From assembly GCA_035515055.1 (NCBI GenBank), contig DATJBV010000025.1, positions 37,128-101,127 on the forward strand: a stretch of DNA of 64,000 nt. The letters run 5' to 3'. This DNA is from Pollutimonas sp035515055 (lineage in GTDB: Bacteria > Pseudomonadota > Gammaproteobacteria > Burkholderiales > Burkholderiaceae_B). The notes under the pieces are model-generated. The model made no database searches, had not been told where the DNA came from, and saw only the letters and a list, made by a program, of their open reading frames with translations. Position numbers and translations under genes: made by a program. Of this stretch, positions 57,883 to 64,000 are shown piece by piece; position 1 is the stretch's first letter, and the number at the start of each line of letters is the position of its first letter.

Positions 57883-58755
57883 ATGCACAATCTTTCCCCA
57901 GACGAAACCCGGCGCCGTCGTAGTATCTATCTGTTGCCCAACGCGTTTACGACCGCCAATTTGTTCGCCGGCTTTTACGCTGTCGTGCAGGCCATGAACG
58001 GCAAGTTCGAAATGGCGGCTATCGCCATTTTCCTGGCCATGGTGTTCGATGGCATGGACGGACGTGTCGCGCGCCTTACCAATACGCAGTCCGCTTTTGG
58101 CGAACAGTATGATTCGCTCTCGGACATGACCTCGTTCGGCATTGCGCCCGCCTTGGTCATGTACGAGTGGTCGCTGCAAGGCCTGGGGCGGTGGGGTTGG
58201 CTGGCTGCCTTCATCTACGTTGCGGGCGCAGCGTTGCGCCTGGCCCGATTCAATACCAATATTGGTGTTGTCGACAAACGCTTCTTCCAGGGCTTGCCGA
58301 GTCCAGCCGCCGCGGCACTGGTAGCGGGCTTCCTATGGTTGGCCGTCGACAACAAATTGTTGCTGGAACCGGCCACGATCGCCTGGCTGTCGTTTGTTTT
58401 CACGGTATACGCCGGAATTTCCATGGTGACCAATGCCCCGTTTTACAGCGGCAAGACCTTTGCTCTGGGGCGTAGTGTGCCGTTCTGGGTATTGTTGGTG
58501 TTAGTGGGCGTGTTTATATTTGTCTCCAGCAATCCGCCCATCGTCCTGTTCGGTCTGTTCGTGGTCTACGGCTTGTCTGGGTGGTTTGTTATGGCATGGC
58601 GGTGGCGCCGTGCCCGCCAATTGACCCGCCTGCGCCAAGAGGGCGGCGAAGAACGCGAAGCTACCGGTGAGCCTTCTTTCACGGCAACCCACACGTTTCA
58701 GGCCCCTAAACCGCCCGAAGGCGGTGTACCCGCCGACCAGGACCGGTTTAAATAA
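57883..58755 (+). CDS. pssA: CDP-diacylglycerol-serine O-phosphatidyltransferase
   Basis: A protein of 290 residues with about seven or eight membrane helices. The CDP-alcohol phosphotransferase signature is clear: FDGMDGRVARLTN, then FGEQYDSLSDMTSFGIAPA, with the metal-binding Asp residues in their normal spacing. It makes phosphatidylserine from CDP-diacylglycerol and serine. The C-terminal 40 residues are hydrophilic and variable. It sits directly after psd, which converts its product. Confidence 0.94.
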   Translation: MHNLSPDETRRRRSIYLLPNAFTTANLFAGFYAVVQAMNGKFEMAAIAIFLAMVFDGMDGRVARLTNTQSAFGEQYDSLSDMTSFGIAPALVMYEWSLQGLGRWGWLAAFIYVAGAALRLARFNTNIGVVDKRFFQGLPSPAAAALVAGFLWLAVDNKLLLEPATIAWLSFVFTVYAGISMVTNAPFYSGKTFALGRSVPFWVLLVLVGVFIFVSSNPPIVLFGLFVVYGLSGWFVMAWRWRRARQLTRLRQEGGEEREATGEPSFTATHTFQAPKPPEGGVPADQDRFK

Positions 58756-58781
58756 GCACGGGTCGGCGCTGGCCCTTGCTG

Positions 58782-59309
58782 TCAATTGATCAGGAGAAAG
58801 TTCTCCCGGTCGAACATAGGGTCGGGGCCGGGGTGGAAGCGTGTAACTTGCGCGCCATCCTGGCCGAAGTAGACGTGCATGAGCGAATTCCAGGTTTTGC
58901 TTTGACGGTAACGGTAGCTCCATACGAGTTGCCGCACTGATGGCAGGCCCACCGTGCTGATCTGGGCGGGGGGGCCGAATTCGCAACGCACGCGGTCTTG
59001 TGTCCATACGCCGGACGCCAGCACACGGAAATGTTCATCGGTAAGCAAGGGCACCATGCGGTCGATCCGATTGGACGGGTCGACGTTGGTTCCCCATGCA
59101 TACTGGCCACTGGGCTGTTGCGTCCAGATCAGGCGCTGGGTCCCGTTATCGCCGGGACACGAGAAATTGGGTTGTCCGAATCGCGCTTCCACCTCGTGCA
59201 GCGGCGCACCCGGCGGTGTCTCCGCCATGTTCGCGCAGGCCGCGAGCATGGCTAGCGGAACCACGGCCAGCATCATTGCCGCACGCCGGTGGAAATTCAG
59301 TGTATTCAT
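58782..59309 (-). CDS. Lipoprotein of unknown function with two BamE/SmpA-like motifs
   Basis: A protein of 175 residues with a lipoprotein signal peptide (MMLAVVPLAMLAACAN, lipobox LAAC, Cys25). The mature part has two similar short motifs, LHEVEARFGQP and RCEFGPPAQ, each followed by a strand-rich segment. This pattern recalls the SmpA/OmlA (BamE-like) fold. I do not recognise a characterised orthologue. It is convergent with pssA and divergent from rpsO, so it is transcribed alone. Confidence 0.75.
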   Translation of the reverse strand: MNTLNFHRRAAMMLAVVPLAMLAACANMAETPPGAPLHEVEARFGQPNFSCPGDNGTQRLIWTQQPSGQYAWGTNVDPSNRIDRMVPLLTDEHFRVLASGVWTQDRVRCEFGPPAQISTVGLPSVRQLVWSYRYRQSKTWNSLMHVYFGQDGAQVTRFHPGPDPMFDRENFLLIN

Positions 59310-59523
59310 GACGGTACTCGCTACGGAAAGGTGAAATAATGTGCCGCAAGCAGCGCGCCCGGCACTCGGTAAACAATCGGGTGGCCATTCCGCTATAATA
59401 TCTGCTTCCTGCGGCGCGGCTTGGCTTTACGCGAACGGCGCGTCCTGGGTTTGAATTGTAATTTTTTTAATCATTGCACGTCCGGGCACCTCGGCCCTGA
59501 CGCTCGTTAAAGAGGCGTAATCA
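59310..59523 (+). promoter_or_regulatory. Promoter and leader of rpsO
   Basis: TATAAT at 59394-59399 is a perfect -10; no good -35 lies 16-18 bases upstream. The leader of about 115 bases before the rpsO ATG contains a T-rich stretch (TTTTTTT near 59461) and GAGGCG just before the start. E. coli S15 represses its own translation by binding its leader; a similar control here is possible but no pseudoknot was worked out. Confidence 0.5.
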
Positions 59524-59793
59524 ATGTCTGTAGCTGACATCAAAAAATCCGACATCGTCGCACAATACCAACGTGCTCAAGGCGATACCGGTTCCCCCGA
59601 AGTCCAAGTCGCGTTGCTCACCGCACGCATCAACGAACTTACCGGCCACTTCAAGGCACACATGAAAGACCACCACTCGCGTCGTGGTCTGTTGCGCATG
59701 GTCAGCCGTCGTCGCAAGTTGCTAGATTACCTGAAGAGCCGCAATCCCGACTCGTATCGCGGTCTGATCGAAAAGCTCGGTCTGCGTAAGTGA
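59524..59793 (+). CDS. rpsO: 30S ribosomal protein S15
   Basis: An 89-residue protein, the normal length. Blocks GDTGSPEVQVALLTARI and HMKDHHSRRGLLRMVSRRRKLLDYL hold the residues that contact 16S rRNA and S6/S18. It is followed by a large hairpin and then pnp, the order found in most proteobacteria, where the two genes are partly co-transcribed. Confidence 0.98.
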   Translation: MSVADIKKSDIVAQYQRAQGDTGSPEVQVALLTARINELTGHFKAHMKDHHSRRGLLRMVSRRRKLLDYLKSRNPDSYRGLIEKLGLRK

Positions 59794-59820
59794 TACTCGG
59801 GGCTGGCTCCCCATGATGCA

Positions 59821-59865
59821 ACCGTGGACACTGCGATCATAATCGTGGTGTACACGGTTTTTTTT
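59821..59865 (+). terminator. Long hairpin with T-tract between rpsO and pnp
   Basis: ACCGTG (59821-59826) pairs with CACGGT (59853-59858); the stem continues through ACAC/GTGT and CGAT/ATCG to a four-base loop, then eight Ts. It fits an rpsO terminator with read-through into pnp. In E. coli a hairpin at this place is cut by RNase III, allowing PNPase to repress its own mRNA; a similar role is inferred. Confidence 0.7.
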
Positions 59866-59884
59866 ATTGTAAGGATATTCCCCA

Positions 59885-62053
59885 ATGTTTAATAAAGTGA
59901 GCAAATCGTTTCAGTACGGTCAGCACACGGTAACGCTCGAGACCGGCGAGATTGCTCGCCAAGCGTCTGGCGCCGTACTGGTAACGATAGACGATACTGT
60001 TGTGCTGGCGACTGTTGTTGCTGCTAAAACCTCCAAGCCGGGCCAGGACTTCCTGCCCCTGACGGTGGATTATGTCGAAAAGACCTACGCGGCCGGCCGC
60101 ATCCCGGGCGGGTTCTTCAAGCGTGAAGGGCGCCCCTCCGAAAAAGAAATCCTTACGTCGCGCCTGATCGATCGTCCATTGCGTCCTTTGTTCCCCGAGG
60201 GCTTCTATAACGACATTCAGGTCATCATCCATACCGTATCGGTCAATCCGGAAATCGACCCCGACATGGCCGCCATGATCGGCGCTTCGGCCGCGCTGGC
60301 CGTTTCGGGTATTCCGTTCAACGGTCCCATCGGTGCGGCACGCGTCGGCTACATCGGTGGTCAGTATGTGCTGAACCCGACCAGCACGCAGCTACAAGAG
60401 TCCGAGCTCGACCTGGTTGTCGCCGGCACGGAAGCCGCGGTCTTGATGGTCGAGTCCGAAGCCAAGCAACTGTCTGAAGAAATCATGTTGGGTGGCGTAG
60501 TCTTCGGCCACGAGCAGATGCAGGCCGTCATCAACGCCATCCACGAACTCGTTGCCGAAGCCGGAAAGCCCGAATGGGACTGGCAGCCAGCGGCAAAGAA
60601 TGTGGCATTGGAAACAGCGGTCATTTCGGCGGCGCAAGATGGCTTGCAGGCGGCCTATCAAGTTCGCGAAAAGCAGGCCCGCACGGCCCAGTTGCGTGCG
60701 GTCTATGCCGACGTCAAGGCCAAGTTGCAGGAGCATGCCGTCGCCAAGGGCGAACCGGCACCCGACAACGTCGAAGTCGAGAATTTCCTGTTCGACCTGG
60801 AATCCAAGATTGTCCGTGGCCAGGTCCTCAACGGCGAACCGCGTATCGACGGTCGCGATACGCGCACCGTGCGCCCCATCAGCGTGCGCCTGGGCGTGTT
60901 GCCCCGCGCTCACGGCAGCGCCTTGTTCACACGCGGCGAAACCCAAGCCCTGGTGGTTGCCACCCTCGGAACGCGCCAGGACGAGCAAATCATCGATTCG
61001 ATTATGGGTGAATCCCGTGACCGTTTCATGATGCACTACAACATGCCTCCGTTTGCCACTGGCGAAACAGGCCGTTTCGGCTCGCCCAAGCGTCGTGAAA
61101 TCGGCCATGGCCGCCTGGCCAAGCGTTCACTGGTTTCCTTGCTGCCCGAGCCGCAAGACTTCCAATACACCATCCGCGTGGTTTCGGAAATTACCGAGTC
61201 CAACGGTTCGTCGTCCATGGCTTCCGTTTGCGGTGGTTCGCTTGCCATGATGGATGCGGGCGTTCCGGTCAAGGATCACGTGGCCGGCGTTGCCATGGGT
61301 CTCATCAAGGACGGCGGCAAGTTTGCTGTTCTTACCGACATCCTGGGCGACGAAGATCACCTCGGCGACATGGACTTCAAGGTGGCCGGCACCGTGCAAG
61401 GCATTACCGCCTTGCAGATGGATATCAAGATCCAGGGCATCACCAAGGAAATCATGCAGGTCGCATTGGCTCAAGCCAAGGAAGGCCGCCTGCATATCCT
61501 CGGCAAAATGCGTGAAGCGCTCGACGGTTCGCGTACCGAGCTTTCCGAATTCGCTCCGCGCATGCTCAGCGTGAAGATCAATCCCGAAAAGATCCGCGAC
61601 GTCATCGGCAAGGGTGGTGCGACCATTCGTGCCTTGACCGAAGAAACCGGTACGCAGATCGACATCGGCGACGACGGCACCATCACCATTTCCAGCGCCG
61701 ACCTCGACAAGGCGCGCGAAGCCGAACGCCGCATCAAGGAATTGACGGCCGACGTGGAAGTGGGCCAGGAATACGAAGGTCCGGTGCTGCGCTTGCTGGA
61801 CTTCGGCGCCATTGTCCAAGTCTTGCCTGGCCGTGATGGTTTGCTGCACATTTCCGAGATTGCCAACTACCGTATCGCCAACATCAACGACGTGTTGAAG
61901 GTCGGCCAACTGGTTCGCATCAAGGTCATCGAAGCCGACGACAAGGGTCGTCTGCGTCTGTCGATGAAGGCAATAGGCGGCATCGAAGCCCAGGGCGGTC
62001 CTCAGGCCCCCGTAGCGCCTGCTGCCGCGCCAGTGGCAACGCCTGAAGCGTAA
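59885..62053 (+). CDS. pnp: Polynucleotide phosphorylase
   Basis: A protein of 722 residues: two RNase PH domains joined by a helical domain, then KH (KIRDVIGKGGATIRAL) and S1 (EGPVLRLLDFGAIVQVLPG) RNA-binding domains and an Ala/Pro tail. It degrades RNA 3' to 5' using phosphate, as a trimer, often within the degradosome. AAGGAT precedes the ATG. The length and domain order are normal. A terminator follows at once. Confidence 0.98.
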   Translation: MFNKVSKSFQYGQHTVTLETGEIARQASGAVLVTIDDTVVLATVVAAKTSKPGQDFLPLTVDYVEKTYAAGRIPGGFFKREGRPSEKEILTSRLIDRPLRPLFPEGFYNDIQVIIHTVSVNPEIDPDMAAMIGASAALAVSGIPFNGPIGAARVGYIGGQYVLNPTSTQLQESELDLVVAGTEAAVLMVESEAKQLSEEIMLGGVVFGHEQMQAVINAIHELVAEAGKPEWDWQPAAKNVALETAVISAAQDGLQAAYQVREKQARTAQLRAVYADVKAKLQEHAVAKGEPAPDNVEVENFLFDLESKIVRGQVLNGEPRIDGRDTRTVRPISVRLGVLPRAHGSALFTRGETQALVVATLGTRQDEQIIDSIMGESRDRFMMHYNMPPFATGETGRFGSPKRREIGHGRLAKRSLVSLLPEPQDFQYTIRVVSEITESNGSSSMASVCGGSLAMMDAGVPVKDHVAGVAMGLIKDGGKFAVLTDILGDEDHLGDMDFKVAGTVQGITALQMDIKIQGITKEIMQVALAQAKEGRLHILGKMREALDGSRTELSEFAPRMLSVKINPEKIRDVIGKGGATIRALTEETGTQIDIGDDGTITISSADLDKAREAERRIKELTADVEVGQEYEGPVLRLLDFGAIVQVLPGRDGLLHISEIANYRIANINDVLKVGQLVRIKVIEADDKGRLRLSMKAIGGIEAQGGPQAPVAPAAAPVATPEA

Positions 62054-62064
62054 AGAGCTGTAGG

Positions 62065-62097
62065 AAAAAAAACGACGCCTAGGCGTCGTTTTTTTTT
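62065..62097 (+). terminator. Terminator after pnp
   Basis: Near-perfect palindrome centred at 62080/62081: A-tract, CGACGCC, GGCGTCG, T-tract. Strong on either strand. Confidence 0.85.
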
Positions 62098-62183
62098 GTA
62101 TGCCCGCCCGGCAATAACGACTTCACTAGCAAGCTACGCTCCTACGTCGGCAAAAATGAAGTGAATTGCGCCATGCGTAAAAA

Positions 62184-62205
62184 AGCCCACCGCCTAGGGT
62201 GGGCT
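62184..62205 (-). terminator. Terminator of the original tRNA-Leu gene
   Basis: AGCCCACC (62184-62191) pairs with GGTGGGCT (62198-62205); A bases before it give a T-tract on the minus strand. It lies just past the tRNA-Leu 3' end and looks like the chromosomal terminator left in place after integration. Confidence 0.7.
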
Positions 62206-62221
62206 GATGGGCAAATGCTGT

Positions 62222-62280
62222 TGGTGCACCCAGCCGGAATCGAACCGGCACGACCAGTGGTCGAGAGATTTTAAGTCTCT
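62222..62280 (-). pseudogene. 3' remnant of tRNA-Leu (anticodon UAA), attachment-site scar
   Basis: On the minus strand this is the anticodon stem-loop AGAGA-CTTAAAA-TCTCT (anticodon UAA at 62273-62271), a leucine-type variable arm (CGACCACTGGTCG), the T-arm GCCGG-TTCGATT-CCGGC, the acceptor 3' strand and CCA (62224-62222). The expected 5' acceptor strand and D-arm are absent upstream: the sequence past 62280 does not pair with the acceptor. This is the usual mark of an element integrated at a tRNA 3' end; the intact gene should lie at the far end of the element, outside the window. Confidence 0.8.
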
Positions 62281-62377
62281 TATAAGAATGGCTTAACCAT
62301 GCGGGTTTCCGGGCGAAACGTTCCGCATTTACTTGCCTTGCATCGCCCTATGAGAGCATGCCTCATGCGGAACACTT
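62281..62377. other. Junction between tRNA-Leu scar and integrase gene
   Basis: Holds an inverted repeat GTTCCGCAT (62320-62328) / ATGCGGAAC (62365-62373). It could be an integrase arm-binding site or a hairpin ending the integrase mRNA. No ORF is supported. Confidence 0.45.
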
Positions 62378-63403
62378 TTACCTGACTGCTTGAAGCTTAG
62401 AAGGTCGAGTCCTATAGTGTTTTTTAGTGACCGAAACGCTGCTGTGCTGCAATAGCTTGCTGGCATCCTCGTCGGACTCCGTAAGGTCGCTTGCCCGCTT
62501 TCTCATATCCCTCAGGATCATGGCCCGGATGCTTGCCGCAAGCTCGGCGTCTTCCGCCTCTTCTGCCTTCGTTGCCGCTGCTTTTCTGGCCTTGTCCCAC
62601 CGGCCCCGCAACATCGGATACGTTACCGGCCTGCCGGTTGGTGTGCTCAGAAACATAACGTGACCGGCCTTCACGGTTTCGCGACGGGCCAGCATAGCCG
62701 ACAAGACTGGCGACGAGGCTACGTCGAAGTACGCGGGCTTGTCTGTCTTGTTGGCCTGGAATCGCAGCTTTCCGGCTGCTGGCATAGCAATGGTGCGAAC
62801 GTCAGTTAGCCGCATGCCAGTCGCAGTCGCGATGTCCATGCAGTCCCTCAAAATTACATCCGCCTGTTCATAGACGGCATCAAATAGGGCGTCTGTCACC
62901 TCAAACCGTCGAGCCTTCTCTTTATTCTTCCAGCCTGAGCGTTCCATGCCGGCGGCGGGGAAGGGCAGCGCGGTAAGCCCCTCCTTTCTGGCGAAGTTCC
63001 AAACAATCGACAGCAAGGACATTTCCCGGTTGCCGATCGTCTTAGCTGATCGTTTGCGCAGATACTGGATTAAAGACGGAAGCGTTACGCCATCCCATGT
63101 CGATTTGCCGAAAGCTGGCCTAATCTTGTGCAGGTTGCGGGTGTACAGGTCGCGTGAGCCCTTGTTTTCATAGGTGGGCAGAATGTCCTTCTCCCACGCC
63201 GAAAATGCCTCTTCCAGCGTTCCGGCAATGCGCGGCTTGCGATTGTGTAGCTCGTCCCATTTTTTGGTCGCCTCGTCAAAATCGGTGCCAAGCGGTACGT
63301 CGGGCTCGCCTGTGCCGCGCATATCGTAGAAGTAATAGATAACCACGCGGCCAGATGCTCGCTTACGGGCGTGGTGCCTGAGACGCGGGTATTGCTTTGT
63401 CAT
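62378..63403 (-). CDS. int: Tyrosine-type phage/island integrase
   Basis: A protein of 341 residues. The N-terminal part holds an arm-binding-like region with RASGRVVIYYFYDMRG; a SAM-like core-binding domain follows (about 60-160); the catalytic domain has Arg in ATGMRLTDVRTI, the second Arg box as RDMRKRASDL, and the nucleophile Tyr in HSSVSVTKKHYRTR. It catalyses integration and excision at the adjacent tRNA-Leu site and reads towards it, the normal arrangement. Its start overlaps the upstream small gene as ATGA. Confidence 0.92.
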   Translation of the reverse strand: MTKQYPRLRHHARKRASGRVVIYYFYDMRGTGEPDVPLGTDFDEATKKWDELHNRKPRIAGTLEEAFSAWEKDILPTYENKGSRDLYTRNLHKIRPAFGKSTWDGVTLPSLIQYLRKRSAKTIGNREMSLLSIVWNFARKEGLTALPFPAAGMERSGWKNKEKARRFEVTDALFDAVYEQADVILRDCMDIATATGMRLTDVRTIAMPAAGKLRFQANKTDKPAYFDVASSPVLSAMLARRETVKAGHVMFLSTPTGRPVTYPMLRGRWDKARKAAATKAEEAEDAELAASIRAMILRDMRKRASDLTESDEDASKLLQHSSVSVTKKHYRTRPSKLQAVR

Positions 63404-63606
63404 CTTACGTTCGCAAAATCTGGCGTTACCGTCCTCTGGACAGGCCGGCCCTCAATCCAGGCCGTTACGTGAGCGCTGGCGACGATTGTACGGCTGCCGA
63501 CAGCTTTGTACGGTATCCCCTGCTCGTCAAGCATACGCCTTTGCTCCGCAGCGCGGGAGTAGCCGGTAAGCTCCCGCAGTTCTGCGGGCGTCATAATGGC
63601 GCTCAT
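63400..63606 (-). CDS. Small phage protein, DUF4224-like, possible excisionase/regulator
   Basis: A protein of 68 residues from the ATG at 63606 (GGGAGC lies 6 bases upstream); the longer open frame to 63654 adds residues without a ribosome site. The sequence MTPAELRELTGYSRAAEQRR is the hallmark of the DUF4224 family, a short helix-turn-helix-like protein often encoded next to phage integrases. Placement directly upstream of int with a 4-base overlap suggests an excisionase or helper role; this is inferred. Confidence 0.78.
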   Translation of the reverse strand: MSAIMTPAELRELTGYSRAAEQRRMLDEQGIPYKAVGSRTIVASAHVTAWIEGRPVQRTVTPDFANVR

Positions 63607-63694
63607 TTTGATGCTCCCAAAGGTAGCCCAACGCGAAGCCCTGGCAGATTCCATTCGAGTGCCGTCACAGCCAGCACAACCAAAATTCTCTCGG

Positions 63695-63907
63695 TCATGC
63701 GGCCGCTCTTGCCGGGGCGCGGCTCTTGTCTATGTAGCGCCGGACCTTCGCTTTCATCTTATCGTCGTTGACGTAGCAGTCCTTGCACCACGAATGCGGC
63801 TTGCCCCGATTGAAGAAGAAAAACTCAGAGTCAGCCGGCCAAAAGTCGTTGCACTTGGCGCATTTCACTTCTTCGCCAAGTTCGGTGATGCGGCGTTCAC
63901 GTGCCAC
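63695..63907 (-). CDS. Small zinc-finger phage protein
   Basis: A 70-residue protein from a GTG at 63907, chosen because GGAGG lies about 8 bases upstream and the GTG overlaps the stop of the preceding gene by one base. An ATG at 63937 would give 80 residues. It has two Cys pairs, CAKC and CKDC, separated by about 25 residues with FFFFNRGKPHSW between, a compact zinc-ribbon pattern seen in small prophage proteins (some HNH-related). The tail is basic (KAKVRRYIDKSRAP), which fits nucleic-acid binding. Confidence 0.72.
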   Translation of the reverse strand: MARERRITELGEEVKCAKCNDFWPADSEFFFFNRGKPHSWCKDCYVNDDKMKAKVRRYIDKSRAPARAAA

Positions 63908-64000
63908 TACGATATCCTCCGGAATTCGACCACCCATACCCAGGGGTTAGCGTGCCAGTCGCCGCCAGTGGATTCCCAAAGCTGCACGAAACTATCCCGG
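63907..64000 (-). CDS. C-terminal end of a phage-type protein (runs off the right edge)
   Basis: The minus-strand frame is open from the edge to a TAG at 63909-63907. The last residues read ESTGGDWHANPWVWVVEF, then RRIS. This Trp-rich ending is coherent coding sequence and the stop overlaps the GTG of the next gene, but too little is present to name it. It supports a continuing minus-strand prophage operon to the right. Confidence 0.6.
   Translation of the reverse strand, partial: RDSFVQLWESTGGDWHANPWVWVVEFRRIS

Noticed and set aside
62222..62311. Intact tRNA-Leu gene
   Set aside because: Sequence past the anticodon stem does not form a D-arm or pair with the acceptor strand, so only the 3' part remains.
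1..64000. CRISPR array, insertion sequence or rRNA gene
   Set aside because: No regularly spaced direct repeats, transposase motifs or rRNA sequence were seen.

Overview
The window looks like a chromosomal segment of a GC-rich betaproteobacterium, Burkholderiales and most likely Alcaligenaceae (Bordetella/Achromobacter/Pusillimonas relatives). The grounds are the gene order trxB / ftsK-lolA-rarA-serS, Bordetella-type wlbA-wlbB-wlbC sugar genes, ilvBHC-psd-pssA, rpsO-pnp and a SphB1-like subtilisin autotransporter. The genus is an inference from gene content and order, not a database result.

Layout. 1-4180: the 3' part of a TorA/BisC-type molybdoenzyme with a cytochrome c motif fused at its C-terminus, a hybrid histidine kinase with almost no sensor region, a convergently overlapping OmpR-type response regulator, and an intergenic region with repeated GTGCAT motifs and a possible small RNA. 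4181-12216: housekeeping genes (SMR transporter, Smr-domain protein, trxB, ftsK, lolA, rarA, serS) and a His-rich exported protein. 12347-36661: a large surface-polysaccharide locus in two arms. The sugar-nucleotide arm is a WbpM-type dehydratase (minus strand) diverging from ugd-wlbA-wlbB-wlbC (plus strand). The assembly arm (all minus strand) runs rfaH-like, wza, wzc, femAB-like, deacetylase-like, GT4, wzy-like, beta-propeller protein, GT2-phosphoglycosyltransferase fusion, DegT aminotransferase, wzx, asnB-like. A FkbM methyltransferase diverges from the antiterminator gene.

36674-43732: subtilisin autotransporter, tRNA-Ser(CGA), 3-hydroxybutyrate dehydrogenase, yaaA and a FUSC membrane protein. 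43750-53458: one long plus-strand operon (SDR, acyl-CoA dehydrogenase, APH-type kinase, small DUF6285-like protein, acyl-CoA ligase, livKHMGF). Its first five genes have the same parts list as the levulinate/4-hydroxyacid (lva) pathway of Pseudomonas putida, here joined to a Liv-type ABC importer. 53459-62097: ilvB-ilvH-ilvC, psd-pssA, a lipoprotein, rpsO, pnp. 62222-64000: the left end of an integrated prophage or island. A tRNA-Leu(UAA) gene is reduced to its 3' part (attachment-site scar), followed by a tyrosine integrase and small phage-type genes running off the right edge.

How the genes work together. In the polysaccharide locus the wlb genes should make a 2,3-diacetamido uronic acid nucleotide, and the AsnB-like enzyme may amidate it. 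The fusion protein could start the lipid-linked repeat and add the second sugar, Wzx/Wzy would flip and polymerise, Wza/Wzc would export, and the RfaH-like factor would let RNA polymerase read the operon of about 16 kb. In the lva-like operon a carboxylate is imported, activated to a CoA ester, reduced, phosphorylated and converted for beta-oxidation. No CRISPR array, insertion sequence or rRNA was seen.
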